DNA of 64,000 bases from Polaribacter dokdonensis (GTDB taxonomy: Bacteria > Bacteroidota > Bacteroidia > Flavobacteriales > Flavobacteriaceae): positions 826,001-890,000 of the forward strand of contig NZ_CP101505.1 of NCBI RefSeq assembly GCF_024362345.1, in the 5' to 3' direction. The translations under genes and the position numbers were made by a program. The notes below the pieces were generated by a model, which saw only the letters and a list, made by a program, of their open reading frames with translations, made no database searches and was not told the DNA's origin. This document shows, one piece after another, positions 18,115 through 27,187 of the stretch (position 1 is the first letter of the stretch; the number at the start of each line of letters is the position of its first letter).

Positions 18115-19062
18115 ATGAAAGAGAAATTTAAAAAAGATGTAAACGAAGGCTTGAGCAAGACATCTAAAGCATTACCTTCTAAATATTTTTACGATGCAAT
18201 TGGAGATCAAATTTTCGTAAAAATTATGCACATGCCAGAATATTATTTAACAAGAGCTGAGCACGAAATTTTTAAAAATAAAACAAATGAAATCATTACA
18301 TCTTTAAACATAAATAAAGATATTAAATTTGATATTATCGAACTTGGTGCAGGAGATGGAATTAAAACCAAATTACTTTTAAGAGATTTAGTAGAAAAAG
18401 AATATCAATTTAAATATTTACCTATAGACATCTCTAAAGATGCCTTAAACAACTTAAAAACTAGTCTAAATAAAGAAATTAAAACTTTGGAAGTAGAAAC
18501 CAAGCAAGGTGATTACTTTAATGTTTTAGATGATTTAAAATCGCATAAAAACAAAAAAATTATTCTATTTCTTGGCTCTAATATAGGAAACATGTCTGAT
18601 GATGAAGCCAAACAGTTTCTTGAAAAATTAGGAAATGCTATGCATAAAGAGGACATAATTCTTTTAGGTGCAGATTTAATCAAAAATAAAGACATTGTAC
18701 TACCTGCTTATAGTGATGAATCTGGAGTTACAAAAAGCTTCAATTTGAATTTATTAACACGTATCAATAAAGAATTAGAAGCCAATTTTGATGTAGATAA
18801 GTTTAATCATTTAGCAACTTATACAGAAAGTGAAGGCATAGCCAGAAGTTTTTTGGTGAGTAAAGAAAGACAAGAGGTAGAGATTAAAAGTTTACAGAAA
18901 AGCTTTCTGTTTGATAAGGATGAAAAAATTCATACAGAAGATTCAAGAAAATATAATAATGAGATTATAGAAGGTTTATTGGCAAATACTTCCTTAAAAA
19001 TTTCAGGTAAACTTAGTGATAGCAATAAATATTTTGCTGATTATATTTTAACTAAGAAATAA
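18115..19062 (+). CDS. egtD: L-histidine N(alpha)-methyltransferase EgtD
   Basis: Trimethylates histidine to hercynine with SAM, the first step of ergothioneine biosynthesis. The SAM-binding motif is IELGAGDGIKTKLLL. The N-terminal LPSKYFYDAIGDQIFVKI and MPEYYLTRAE are EgtD hallmarks, as is FLGSNIGNMS. The 315-residue length fits. Its ATG follows the egtB stop codon directly, giving one transcript with egtB and the racemase-like gene. No egtC or PLP-dependent egtE is present in the window, so the last C-S lyase step must be encoded elsewhere or carried out by a general enzyme. Confidence 0.96.
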   Translation: MKEKFKKDVNEGLSKTSKALPSKYFYDAIGDQIFVKIMHMPEYYLTRAEHEIFKNKTNEIITSLNINKDIKFDIIELGAGDGIKTKLLLRDLVEKEYQFKYLPIDISKDALNNLKTSLNKEIKTLEVETKQGDYFNVLDDLKSHKNKKIILFLGSNIGNMSDDEAKQFLEKLGNAMHKEDIILLGADLIKNKDIVLPAYSDESGVTKSFNLNLLTRINKELEANFDVDKFNHLATYTESEGIARSFLVSKERQEVEIKSLQKSFLFDKDEKIHTEDSRKYNNEIIEGLLANTSLKISGKLSDSNKYFADYILTKK

Positions 19063-19066
19063 AAAA

Positions 19067-19741
19067 ATGAATACAGTAGTTGGTATTTTGGGTTTAGGAG
19101 TTCGTTCTACAAACTTCTATTCAAATCAATTACATCAAAAGATGCATAATTATTATGGTGATTATCACACCTTTCCTTTTTTAAATTATCAAATTGATTT
19201 TAATCGATTAAATCCATATTTGCCAAATAATTTCGAAAAGCTAATACCTAATGTAAACATAATTTTAAAAGAAATTGAGAAATTTAAAGTTCAGCATTGG
19301 CTTGTTCCAAACATTACTTTACATGAAACTTTAGATAAAGTAAATCATAATGTATCACTACTTCATCCTATAGAACTAGCAATCAAAAACTGTATTGAAA
19401 ATAAAATTACCTCAGTTGTAATTTTAGGAACCAATTACACTATGCAATCTGAATATTTATCTTTTAATTTTAAAAATGCGAAAATAGAAGTTAAAAGCAT
19501 TTCAAATGATGATAAAGAGTTAGTAAATAACCTAAGAATTAAAATTTACAATTCTGAAGAGTCTAGTTTGGATATGAAAAACTACAAGAATTTAATTTCG
19601 AAATATTCTTTAGATTCTCATATAATAATAGCTTGCACAGAATTATCATTACTAACCAGCAATCTAAAAAATAAGAAGATATTAGATTTAGCTCAGTTGC
19701 AAATCAATGAAGCCTTTAATACCTTTCTAAAAACTAAATAA
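19067..19741 (+). CDS. aspartate/glutamate racemase-like protein lacking the first catalytic cysteine
   Basis: A two-lobed Asp/Glu/hydantoin racemase fold: N-terminal VVGILGLGVRST, central VVILGTNYTMQS, and IIIACTELSLLTS near the end. The second active-site cysteine (C190 in ACTE) is present. The first lobe motif, normally P-C-N-T-x-H, reads P-N-I-T-L-H (residues 81-86), so the Cys is Asn. A two-base racemase mechanism is therefore unlikely; a lyase, isomerase or binding role remains possible. Its place 4 nt after egtD suggests a link with thiol-histidine metabolism. The terminator stem at 19712-19752 includes its last codons. Confidence 0.75.
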   Translation: MNTVVGILGLGVRSTNFYSNQLHQKMHNYYGDYHTFPFLNYQIDFNRLNPYLPNNFEKLIPNVNIILKEIEKFKVQHWLVPNITLHETLDKVNHNVSLLHPIELAIKNCIENKITSVVILGTNYTMQSEYLSFNFKNAKIEVKSISNDDKELVNNLRIKIYNSEESSLDMKNYKNLISKYSLDSHIIIACTELSLLTSNLKNKKILDLAQLQINEAFNTFLKTK

Positions 19742-19756
19742 GTATTAAAGGCCTTT
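19712..19756 (+). terminator. terminator overlapping the 3' end of the egt operon
   Basis: A perfect 11-bp stem (19712-19722 with 19742-19752) with a 19-nt loop that includes the stop codon, followed by a T-rich segment. The left arm is coding sequence of the racemase-like gene. Confidence 0.55.
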
Positions 19757-19762
19757 ATTATT

Positions 19763-20818
19763 TTAGATATTTTTTGCTAGCCAATCACCAACTTCAGAAG
19801 TACCATAAGATTTACCATTTTCAGATAAATCTTCAGTTACAATCCCTTGTTCTAAAGCACTATTTACAGCATCTCTAATTGCTTTACCTTCTTCTTGAAG
19901 ACCAAAGTTTTCGAACATCATTGCTGCAGATAAAACAGTAGCCATAGGGTTTGCAATATTTAAACCAGTTGCTTGTGGATAAGAACCATGAATTGGCTCA
20001 AACAAACCAATATCTGAACCTAAAGATGCACTTGGCATTAAACCCATAGAACCAGAAATTACAGAAGCTTCATCTGTTAAAATGTCTCCAAATAAATTCT
20101 CGGTAATTAAAACATCATAACTATTTGGCCATTGCACAAGTCTCATTGCAACTGCATCTACAAACTCATAAGAGACCTCAACTTCTGGATAATCCTTTTC
20201 CATAGCTTGCACAGTTTCTCTCCATAAACGAGATGTTTCTAAAACGTTGGCTTTATCTACACAACATAATTTTTTATCACGAGTCATGGCTAATTCAAAA
20301 CCTTTTTTAGCCAATCTTTGCACTTCAGCTCTTGTGTAAACACAATTGTCAAAGGCTGTTTCACCTTCATCTCTTCTACCCTTTTCACCAAAGTATATTC
20401 CACCTGTTAATTCACGTAAAAAAACTAAATCTGTACCTTCAATTCTTTCTCTTTTTAAAGGTGACTTATCTAAAAGTGATGGAAAAGTAAATGTTGGCCT
20501 AACATTGGCAAATAAGCCAAGTTTTTTACGCATTTTTAATAAACCTTGCTCAGGACGTACTTTTGCTGATGGATCATTATCAAAACGTGGATGCCCAATT
20601 GCACCAAACAACACAGCATCTGAAGCCATACAAATATCATGAGTTTCATCTGGATAAGGTTCTCCAACAGCATCAATAGCAGCTGCACCTGTTAATGCTG
20701 GTTTCCAATTAATTTCATGATTAAATTTCTCTGCAATTGCATCAGAAACTTTTACTGCTTGATCTATAACTTCAGGGCCTATTCCATCTCCTGCTAATAA
20801 GGCTATATTTAATTTCAT
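19763..20818 (-). CDS. leuB: 3-isopropylmalate dehydrogenase
   Basis: Oxidatively decarboxylates 3-isopropylmalate with NAD+ in leucine synthesis. Family signatures are LLAGDGIGPEV at the N-terminus, the substrate loop RELTGGIYFG, and the metal/NAD segment ENLFGDILTDEASVISGSMGLMPSASLG. The 351-residue length is normal. It is the last gene of the leuC-leuD-leuA/cimA-leuB operon on the minus strand. If the preceding synthase makes citramalate, this enzyme may also act on methylmalate for isoleucine, as in organisms using the pyruvate route; that part is inference. Confidence 0.97.
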   Translation of the reverse strand: MKLNIALLAGDGIGPEVIDQAVKVSDAIAEKFNHEINWKPALTGAAAIDAVGEPYPDETHDICMASDAVLFGAIGHPRFDNDPSAKVRPEQGLLKMRKKLGLFANVRPTFTFPSLLDKSPLKRERIEGTDLVFLRELTGGIYFGEKGRRDEGETAFDNCVYTRAEVQRLAKKGFELAMTRDKKLCCVDKANVLETSRLWRETVQAMEKDYPEVEVSYEFVDAVAMRLVQWPNSYDVLITENLFGDILTDEASVISGSMGLMPSASLGSDIGLFEPIHGSYPQATGLNIANPMATVLSAAMMFENFGLQEEGKAIRDAVNSALEQGIVTEDLSENGKSYGTSEVGDWLAKNI

Positions 20819-20845
20819 TTTCTGTTCGCTTTTAGCTTGTTTACT

Positions 20846-22369
20846 TTAAATAATATTCAACATTTTCTCTGTAGCTTTTATTGCAGATACTGTTTGATCT
20901 GAATCTAAACCATGAGTAACAAATTCTTTTTTATCTCTGCTCCAAGTAATAATTGTTTCACATAATGCATCAGAATTACTTCCAGGAGGAATTCTAACAG
21001 CGTAATCAATCAACTTTGGTAAATCTTTTTTACTATGAGTTTTATATAGTTTTTTTAAGGCGTTCATAAAGGCATCAAACTGTCCATCTCCTTGAGCATG
21101 TGCTTCATACAAAACACCTTCTACTCTTAACTGTAAAGTTGTAGATGGTTTTAAACCTCTTGCATGCCCTAAAACATAATTTTCTACAACTACTCTTTTT
21201 TCTATAGTGTTAGAATCTAGAACATCAGAAATTATATAAGGCAAATCTTCTTGAGAAACCACTTCCTTTTTGTCTCCTAATTCTATAATTCTTTGTGTAA
21301 CTTTTTTTAGCTCATCATCATTTAAACTTAATCCTAAATCTTGTAGATTCTTTTGAATGTTTGCTTTTCCTGATGTTTTACCTAATGCATATTTACGTTT
21401 TCTACCAAAACGTTCAGGCATTAAATCATTAAAATAAAGGTTGTTTTTATTATCTCCATCTGCATGAATACCTGCTGTTTGCGTAAATACATTTGCACCA
21501 ACAATAGGTTTATTTACAGGAATTCTAAAGCCTGAAAAAGTTTCTACTAACTTACTTACTTTGTTTAAAGCTTTTTCGTTAACATTTGTAGAGACTTCAT
21601 CACTCAAAAAATCGTTTATCACTGCAATAGCACTTGCTATTGGTGCATTTCCTGCACGTTCACCCATTCCATTTACTGTTAAATGTAAACCATGAGCACC
21701 TGCTTTAATAGCATTCATAACATTTGCAACACCCAAATCATAATCATTATGACCATGAAAATCAATATGTAGTTTTGGAAATTTCTGATGAACTTCTGCA
21801 ATAAAATTAGTGGTTTCTTCTGGTGTTAAAACGCCTAATGTATCTGGTAAAAGAAGTCTTTCTATATTTTGAGTTTGAATAAAATCTAAATATTGAAAAA
21901 CGTATGCTTTAGAATTACGCATTCCATTAGACCAATCTTCTAAATAAACATTAGTTTGTATACCATTTTTGGCTGCTAAATCTATAGTAGCTTTTATATC
22001 TGCAAAATGTTGTTCTGGTGTTTTTTTAAGTTGATGAGTTAAGTGATTTAAAGAACCTTTAGTCAGTAAATTCTGAACTTTTGCTCCAGATTCTAGCATC
22101 CAATCTATAGACTTTCCACCATCAACAAAAGTTAATACTTCTATTTTATTTAAAACATTTTGTGATGCAGCCCAAGTTGTAATTTTTTGAACAGCTTCTA
22201 ACTCTCCTTTAGAAACACGTGCTGAAGCAACCTCTATTCTATCAACCTTTAACTCTTCTAGTAAAAGTTTGGCAATAGTTAGCTTTTCTGAAACTGAAAA
22301 AGATACTCCAGAGGTTTGTTCTCCATCTCTTAGAGTTGTATCCATTATTTCAATATTTCTTACAGCCAT
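20846..22369 (-). CDS. alpha-isopropylmalate / (R)-citramalate synthase family enzyme
   Basis: Condenses acetyl-CoA with a 2-oxo acid (2-oxoisovalerate for leucine or pyruvate for isoleucine). An HMGL-like TIM barrel begins with IMDTTLRDGEQTSGV (metal-binding Asp). It contains HGHNDYDLGVAN, GMGERAGNAP and FTQTAGIHADGD. A C-terminal LeuA regulatory domain runs over about residues 375-505. The blocks RVSKGELEAVQKI, NLLTKGSL and NVYLEDWSNG look more like Leptospira citramalate synthase (CimA) than classical LeuA, so citramalate synthase is a real possibility. The operon position favours leucine synthesis. The gene symbol is left open for this reason. Confidence 0.9.
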   Translation of the reverse strand: MAVRNIEIMDTTLRDGEQTSGVSFSVSEKLTIAKLLLEELKVDRIEVASARVSKGELEAVQKITTWAASQNVLNKIEVLTFVDGGKSIDWMLESGAKVQNLLTKGSLNHLTHQLKKTPEQHFADIKATIDLAAKNGIQTNVYLEDWSNGMRNSKAYVFQYLDFIQTQNIERLLLPDTLGVLTPEETTNFIAEVHQKFPKLHIDFHGHNDYDLGVANVMNAIKAGAHGLHLTVNGMGERAGNAPIASAIAVINDFLSDEVSTNVNEKALNKVSKLVETFSGFRIPVNKPIVGANVFTQTAGIHADGDNKNNLYFNDLMPERFGRKRKYALGKTSGKANIQKNLQDLGLSLNDDELKKVTQRIIELGDKKEVVSQEDLPYIISDVLDSNTIEKRVVVENYVLGHARGLKPSTTLQLRVEGVLYEAHAQGDGQFDAFMNALKKLYKTHSKKDLPKLIDYAVRIPPGSNSDALCETIITWSRDKKEFVTHGLDSDQTVSAIKATEKMLNII

Positions 22370-22389
22370 TACAATAATTTAGAAATGAA

Positions 22390-22989
22390 TTAAAATGGTC
22401 TTGTTTCTGCAAAAGCAGAGATTTCATCTTCGATATTTTTTAAATAATCGATATCGTCAAAACCATTTAACATATTGTCTTTCTTGTAAGTATTGATTTC
22501 AAACGGTTCTGACTCACCTGTAGCCACTAAAGTAACAGTTTGATTTGGTAAGTCAACCTTAATTTCTGTGTTAGGATCAGCCATTATTGCATCAAATAAT
22601 TTATCTGCAAAAACACCTGTAACTTGCACTGGTAAAACACCAACATTTAAACAATTATTTCTAAAAATATCTGCAAAGAAAGAAGAGATTACACATCGTA
22701 ATCCAAAATCATAAACAGACCAAGCTGCATGCTCTCTAGAAGAACCTGAACCAAAGTTTTTACCACCTACTAAAATTTTAGAACCTGCATAAATTTCTTT
22801 GTTTAAAGGAAAATCTGCTTTTGGTGATCCATCTTGATTGTACCTCCAGTCTCTAAAAAAATTATCTCCAAAACCAACTCTTTCTGTCGCCTTTAAAAAA
22901 CGAGCAGGAATTATTTGATCTGTATCTACATTTTCTATTGGTAATGGATATGCTGTGCTTGTTAAAACGTCGAATTTATCGTAAGCCAT
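22390..22989 (-). CDS. leuD: 3-isopropylmalate dehydratase small subunit
   Basis: The swivelling subunit of isopropylmalate isomerase, pairing with LeuC. It contains the typical IENVDTDQIIPARFLK near the N-terminus and NFGSGSSREHAAWSVYDFGLR. The 199-residue length matches the LeuD of leucine biosynthesis. It is separated from leuC by 111 nt of repeat-like sequence (see 22998-23020) and from the downstream synthase gene by 20 nt. Confidence 0.97.
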   Translation of the reverse strand: MAYDKFDVLTSTAYPLPIENVDTDQIIPARFLKATERVGFGDNFFRDWRYNQDGSPKADFPLNKEIYAGSKILVGGKNFGSGSSREHAAWSVYDFGLRCVISSFFADIFRNNCLNVGVLPVQVTGVFADKLFDAIMADPNTEIKVDLPNQTVTLVATGESEPFEINTYKKDNMLNGFDDIDYLKNIEDEISAFAETRPF

Positions 22990-22997
22990 TGTTTTAT

Positions 22998-23020
22998 GCT
23001 TTTAGCCTTTAGCTTTTAGC
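22998..23020. repeat. short TTTAGC-type repeat run in the leuC-leuD spacer
   Basis: Three adjacent copies of a 6-8 nt word (GC-TTTTAGC, CTTTAGC, TTTTAGC). Further scattered copies lie at about 23060-23071 and in the leuB upstream gap near 20829-20836. The 3' end of leuC also has AGCTGCTAGCTGCTAG. The words have a 7-8 nt period. Origin and function are unknown; slippage is likely. Confidence 0.4.
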
Positions 23021-23100
23021 TGTTGGCAGTAATTTATTGTTTTTGCTATGGCTTATTTGCCTTTAGCTTTTTAATTAATCTTATTTCTAATAGCCAATAA

Positions 23101-24507
23101 CTAGCAGCTAGCAGCTAAAATTGTTCTTGGGTCTGTAACTACACCTTCTACTGCAGATGCTGCTGCTACTAAAGGAGAAGCTAATAAAGTTCTAGAACCA
23201 GGACCTTGTCTACCTTCAAAGTTTCTGTTTGAAGTTGAAACTGATAATTTACCTGAAGGTATTTTATCATCATTCATAGCTAAACACGCAGAACAACCTG
23301 GTTCTCTTAATACAAAACCAGCTTCTTCTATAATTTTATCTAAACCTTCTTCTTTTATTTGATCTACAACTTTATGTGAACCTGGCACTAACCAAGCAGT
23401 AACATTATCTGCTTTTTTACGCCCTTCAACTATAGAACAAAAAGCTCTAAAATCTTCTATTCTTCCATTTGTACAAGAACCTAAGAATACAAAATCAATT
23501 TCTTTACCTAACATTGCATCTCCTTCATCAAAATTCATGTAGGCTAAAGATTTCTTGTATGATTTTGCTCCACTATCTGTATCATCAGCATTTGGAATTG
23601 ATTTAGTTACTCCAATTCCCATTCCTGGATTTGTACCATAAGTAATCATTGGCTCAATATCTGAAGCTTCAAAAGTTACTTCTGCATCAAATTCTGCATT
23701 ATCTTCTGTATATAATGTTTGCCAATAATTCATGGCTTTATCCCAAGCTTCACCTTTTGGTGCTAATGCTCTGCCTTTTATATAGTGATAGGTTTTTTCA
23801 TCTGGAGCAATCATACCTCCTCTTGCACCCATTTCTATAGAAAGATTACAAACTGTCATTCTACCTTCCATCGACATTTCTTTGAAAACATCTCCTGCAT
23901 ATTCTACAAAATAACCTGTAGCACCAGAAGTTGATAATTTAGAAATGATATATAAAGCCACATCTTTAGGTGTAACTCCAACTCCTAAACTTCCATTTAC
24001 ATTAATTCGTAAACTTTTTGGCTTAGGTTGCATAATACATTGTGTAGACAATACCATTTCTACCTCACTTGTTCCAATACCAAAAGCAATGGCTCCAAAA
24101 GCTCCATGTGTAGATGTATGAGAATCTCCACAAACTATAGTTGCACCTGGTAAAGTAATTCCGTTTTCTGGACCTACAACATGTACAATTCCGTTATTTT
24201 TATCTCCTAAACCCCAGTGAGAAATGCCATATTTTTTTGCATTTTCTTCTAAAGCATTCAACTGATTTGCAGATAAAGGGTCTTCAACTGGTAAATGTTG
24301 ATTTATAGTTGGTGTGTTATGATCTGCTGTTGCAAAAGTTTTTTCTGGATAAACAACACTGTTTCCTCTGCTCTCTAATCCTAAAAAAGCAACAGGACTT
24401 GTTACTTCGTGAATAAAATGACGATCGATGAATAAAACATCTGGACCATCTTTTACTTTACGAACAACATGTGCATCCCAAACTTTATCAAATAATGTAT
24501 TTGCCAT
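23101..24507 (-). CDS. leuC: 3-isopropylmalate dehydratase large subunit
   Basis: The aconitase-family subunit that isomerises 2- to 3-isopropylmalate. The [4Fe-4S] ligands are recognised in FLGSCTNGR and [34 protein letters not shown] and the C-terminal [20 protein letters not shown] are standard. The 468-residue length is usual. It is the first gene of the leu operon; a TATTTTTG -7 box lies on the minus strand at 24532-24539, 24 nt before the ATG. That leaves no space for a leader-peptide attenuator. Confidence 0.97.
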   Translation of the reverse strand: MANTLFDKVWDAHVVRKVKDGPDVLFIDRHFIHEVTSPVAFLGLESRGNSVVYPEKTFATADHNTPTINQHLPVEDPLSANQLNALEENAKKYGISHWGLGDKNNGIVHVVGPENGITLPGATIVCGDSHTSTHGAFGAIAFGIGTSEVEMVLSTQCIMQPKPKSLRINVNGSLGVGVTPKDVALYIISKLSTSGATGYFVEYAGDVFKEMSMEGRMTVCNLSIEMGARGGMIAPDEKTYHYIKGRALAPKGEAWDKAMNYWQTLYTEDNAEFDAEVTFEASDIEPMITYGTNPGMGIGVTKSIPNADDTDSGAKSYKKSLAYMNFDEGDAMLGKEIDFVFLGSCTNGRIEDFRAFCSIVEGRKKADNVTAWLVPGSHKVVDQIKEEGLDKIIEEAGFVLREPGCSACLAMNDDKIPSGKLSVSTSNRNFEGRQGPGSRTLLASPLVAAASAVEGVVTDPRTILAASC

Positions 24508-24531
24508 TTTTAATTGTTTTCAATCAATTAC

Positions 24532-24539
24532 CAAAAATA
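24532..24539 (-). promoter_or_regulatory. -7 box of the leu operon
   Basis: TATTTTTG read on the minus strand, 24 nt upstream of leuC. No clear -33 TTG at the expected distance. The 24540-24785 gap shows no other recognisable element. Confidence 0.45.
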
Positions 24540-24785
24540 AGTTTAAAATGAATTTTAAGATTGATTACAGCTTAAACAAGTACTATACTCATTCAACTGA
24601 GGTAAACATATAAAATTGATTATCAGAATATTATATCATTTTAAAATACGATGTCTATCTTTTTTAAACTTCATTAATTTTTTTTATACTTTAGTTAAAC
24701 CTATAATTAGAGTTGTTTGTCCTGACTTCATGTAACATTTTGTATGAAACAATCGTCTTATAACAAATCAACCAAAAATACTATC

Positions 24786-25466
24786 ATGAAAAAATACGTT
24801 TACATTTTAAGTTTAATCATTCTATTTATAAGTTGTACTTCTCAAAAAAATTCTGAAGAATTTATAAATAAAACAACAGGTAGGTATTTATTTAATGCAA
24901 ATGAAGTCTTAGAAATATATTTTGAAAATGGAGAAATGCATGCAAAATGGAGAGGAAATGATGATATAAAACTATTAAAAGTAAATGATAGTGCATTTTA
25001 CATGCAAGAACTAAATGAAAAAATGCTTTTTGTGAGTAAGCCAGAAATGCATATTAAATTGGCTGAAAAAGTAGAACATGATGGTCAGCAATATTATTTT
25101 GAAAAAATGAATTCTGGCGAGAAAACTGCTAATGAATATTTTAAAGCAAAAGAATATGATAAGGCAAAGGAAGCCTACTTAACAATTCAGAAAAAAGATT
25201 CTTCAAACTTTCTAATAGAAGAATATAAAATTAATAGATTAGGTTATCAATTCATAAGAAAAAATGAAAATGATAAGGCCCTAGAGCTTTTCAAAATTAA
25301 TGTAGCTCTGTATCCTAAAAGTTCTAATGTGTATAATAGTTTAGGAGAAGCTTATTTTTTACAAAAAGATACTTTAAATGCTATTATAAACTTTAAAAAA
25401 TCTTTAGAAATTAATTCTGAGAATAAAAACTCTAAAAAGTTTCTAGAAAAATTAACAAAGAAATAA
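24786..25466 (+). CDS. lipoprotein with tetratricopeptide repeats
   Basis: An envelope lipoprotein. The ATG at 24786 was chosen over one 42 nt upstream because it places MKKYVYILSLIILFISC, a proper lipoprotein signal with lipobox Cys17, at the N-terminus. The domain at about residues 25-105 has a beta-rich character (GRYLFNANEVLEIYFENGEMHAKW). TPR helices follow at about 110-225 (NEYFKAKEYDKAKEAYLTI, NENDKALELFKINVALYP, SNVYNSLGEAYFLQKDTL). Its stop codon directly abuts the ATG of the YfiT gene. Specific function unknown; probably protein-protein contacts at the membrane. Confidence 0.8.
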   Translation: MKKYVYILSLIILFISCTSQKNSEEFINKTTGRYLFNANEVLEIYFENGEMHAKWRGNDDIKLLKVNDSAFYMQELNEKMLFVSKPEMHIKLAEKVEHDGQQYYFEKMNSGEKTANEYFKAKEYDKAKEAYLTIQKKDSSNFLIEEYKINRLGYQFIRKNENDKALELFKINVALYPKSSNVYNSLGEAYFLQKDTLNAIINFKKSLEINSENKNSKKFLEKLTKK

Positions 25467-26003
25467 ATGCAAATAGATTCATTAAGATACCCTATTGGTT
25501 TGGTTGAAATACCAGAGAATATCACTCAAAAAAATATTGAAAATTGGATTTCTGATATTGAGCGTTTTCCTCAAGAATTAGAATTTTTGGTAAAAAATTT
25601 ATCTGACAATCAATTAGATACTGTTTATAGAGAAAATGGTTGGACAGTAAGACAAGTAATTCATCATTGTTATGATAGTCACCATAATTCTTATACTCGC
25701 TTCAAATGGGCTTTAACAGAAGATAGTCCAGTTATAAAGGCGTATTATGAAGAAAAATGGGCAGAATTAGAAGACTCAAAATCTGCACCAATTTTACTTT
25801 CTATTGATGCTTTAAAGGCTTTGCATTCTAAATGGGTTTATTTTTTAAGAGGATTATCAGATATAGATTTAGCAAAAACTTTTATTCATCCTTCAGGAAA
25901 TAAAGAAACATTATTAAAAGAAAATATTGGCATTTATGCTTGGCATTGTCAGCATCATTATGCGCATATAGAGCAATTAATACAAAGAAAAGGTTGGCAA
26001 TGA
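25467..26003 (+). CDS. YfiT-family DinB-like metal-dependent protein (bacillithiol-transferase type)
   Basis: A four-helix DinB_2 protein of 178 residues. The metal-site histidines are visible in VRQVIHHCYDSHHNSY and in WHCQHHYAHIEQL near the C-terminus. The N-terminal LRYPIGLVEIP and the NGWTVRQVIHH core match Bacillus YfiT and related enzymes annotated as bacillithiol transferases. In Bacteroidetes the actual thiol cofactor is not clear from this sequence, and a general metal-dependent hydrolase/transferase role is the safer reading. It is co-transcribed with the upstream TPR lipoprotein. Confidence 0.87.
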   Translation: MQIDSLRYPIGLVEIPENITQKNIENWISDIERFPQELEFLVKNLSDNQLDTVYRENGWTVRQVIHHCYDSHHNSYTRFKWALTEDSPVIKAYYEEKWAELEDSKSAPILLSIDALKALHSKWVYFLRGLSDIDLAKTFIHPSGNKETLLKENIGIYAWHCQHHYAHIEQLIQRKGWQ

Positions 26004-26073
26004 TTTAGTTCTACATAAATTGATTTTATTTAATTTTAAAAAATAGTACCTTTAATTTTTTAATATAAAGTTT

Positions 26074-26541
26074 ATGAAATCTGCACAAGCGTACTTTGAT
26101 GAATATGCTGTTAGTCATCAAAATGAAACCAACCAAACCATACATTATATTTGTGTACCATTAATATTTTTTAGTGTAATTGGTTTGCTAATGAGCATTC
26201 CAACCACTTTTTTAGAAAATACTTTAGGCTTATACAATCCTTTATTAGAAAATTGGGCAGTTGTTGTAACAATATTTATTTCAATTTTTTATTTAAAATT
26301 GGGGTTTTGGTATTTTACAGAAATGCTATTTGTTATTTTATTATGCATTATAGGTAATTTTTGGATTAGTAATGTTACCAACTTACTCTATGTTTCAATA
26401 GCAGTATTTGTTTTAGCTTGGATTGGCCAGTTTTATGGTCATAAAGTAGAAGGTGCAAAACCATCATTCTTAAAAGATTTAGAATTTTTACTAATTGGTC
26501 CTCTTTGGGTGATTCAAAAACTGGGCAAAAAAAACAAGTAA
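26074..26541 (+). CDS. Mpo1-like (DUF962) membrane protein
   Basis: A 155-residue protein with four membrane helices. The DUF962/Mpo1 pattern is present: an N-terminal FDEYAVSHQNETNQTIHYICVPL, with the conserved His before the first helix, and a C-terminal QFYGHKVEGAKPSFLKD. Yeast Mpo1 is an iron-dependent dioxygenase for 2-hydroxy fatty acids. Flavobacteria make 2-hydroxy fatty acids, so a similar role is conceivable but unproven. Its stop codon is 2 nt before csaA, so they share a transcript. Confidence 0.88.
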   Translation: MKSAQAYFDEYAVSHQNETNQTIHYICVPLIFFSVIGLLMSIPTTFLENTLGLYNPLLENWAVVVTIFISIFYLKLGFWYFTEMLFVILLCIIGNFWISNVTNLLYVSIAVFVLAWIGQFYGHKVEGAKPSFLKDLEFLLIGPLWVIQKLGKKNK

Positions 26542-26543
26542 AA

Positions 26544-26882
26544 ATGAAAGATGAAATTACTTTTGACGATTTTCTAAAGCTTGATATAAGAGTAGGAACG
26601 ATTATTGAAGTGAATGATTTTCCTAAAGCAAGAAAACCTGCTTATCAATTAAGCATAGATTTTGGGAGTTTAGGAATAAAAAAGTCAAGTGCTCAAATAA
26701 CAGATTTATACACCAAAGAAGATTTATTACAGAAACAAGTTTCAGCCATTGTCAACTTTAAACCAAGGCAGATTGCAAATTTTAAAAGCGAAGTTTTGGT
26801 TTTAGGTGTTTATACTGATGATGATAAGGTAGTATTATTAAAGCCTAGTAAAACCATTAAAAATGGTGAGCAAGTATCTTAA
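26544..26882 (+). CDS. csaA: tRNA-binding domain protein CsaA
   Basis: A 112-residue OB-fold protein of the CsaA/EMAP-II type, reported to bind tRNA and to assist protein export in Bacillus. The signatures are FDDFLKLDIRVGTIIEVNDF, the KARKPAYQLSIDFG hairpin and VNFKPRQIANFKSEVLVLG. The start at 26544 (MKDEITF) gives the normal N-terminus; an earlier in-frame ATG lies inside the Mpo1-like gene and is rejected. Its stop overlaps the convergent Pmp3 gene by 4 nt. Confidence 0.93.
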   Translation: MKDEITFDDFLKLDIRVGTIIEVNDFPKARKPAYQLSIDFGSLGIKKSSAQITDLYTKEDLLQKQVSAIVNFKPRQIANFKSEVLVLGVYTDDDKVVLLKPSKTIKNGEQVS

Positions 26883-27037
26883 CTCTTAGGATTATTTAAA
26901 ATTACTAGTGCACCTATAATCCCTGGAATCCAGCCACAAAGTGTTAGCAAAAAAATAATAATAAAAGATCCACAACCTTTATCTATAACTGATAATGGTG
27001 GGAAAATTATAGCAAATAATACTCTAAAAAAACTCAT
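26879..27037 (-). CDS. YqaE/Pmp3-family small membrane protein
   Basis: A 52-residue, two-helix proteolipid: MSFFRVLFAIIFPPLSVID, then a Gly/Cys turn, FIIIFLLTLCGWIPGIIGALVIL and a polar tail. The motif LCGWIPGxxxALxVI is the signature of Pmp3/YqaE membrane stress proteins, which in yeast and plants affect membrane potential under salt or cold stress. Its position between csaA and the M14 peptidase shows no functional link. It converges on csaA with a 4-nt overlap. Confidence 0.85.
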   Translation of the reverse strand: MSFFRVLFAIIFPPLSVIDKGCGSFIIIFLLTLCGWIPGIIGALVILNNPKS

Positions 27038-27116
27038 TTATATTTAGTTGGTGATACAAATTAGACGAATATGTTCTTGTTTTGTTACAAGAAAAAAAAT
27101 CAACTATTTTCAATAA

Positions 27117-27158
27117 AAAAATCGCAAAGCTTACAATTAAACTTTACGATTTTTTTCT
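27117..27158 (-). terminator. intrinsic terminator of the M14 peptidase gene
   Basis: A 10-bp stem with one mismatch (27120-27129 with 27142-27151) and a 12-nt loop. It has A and T runs on both sides, so it can act on either strand. It lies 37 nt past the end of the minus-strand peptidase gene. Confidence 0.7.
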
Positions 27159-27187
27159 GATTATAAATTAATCAAACTAGAACTCTT

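Noticed and set aside
20346..20642. A 98-codon reading frame antisense to leuB
   Set aside because: It is a shadow of the well-conserved leuB coding sequence.
24508..24785. A leader-peptide attenuator or T-box for the leu operon
   Set aside because: The -7 box is 24 nt before leuC, so there is no room for a leader with leucine codons, and no T-box motif is visible.
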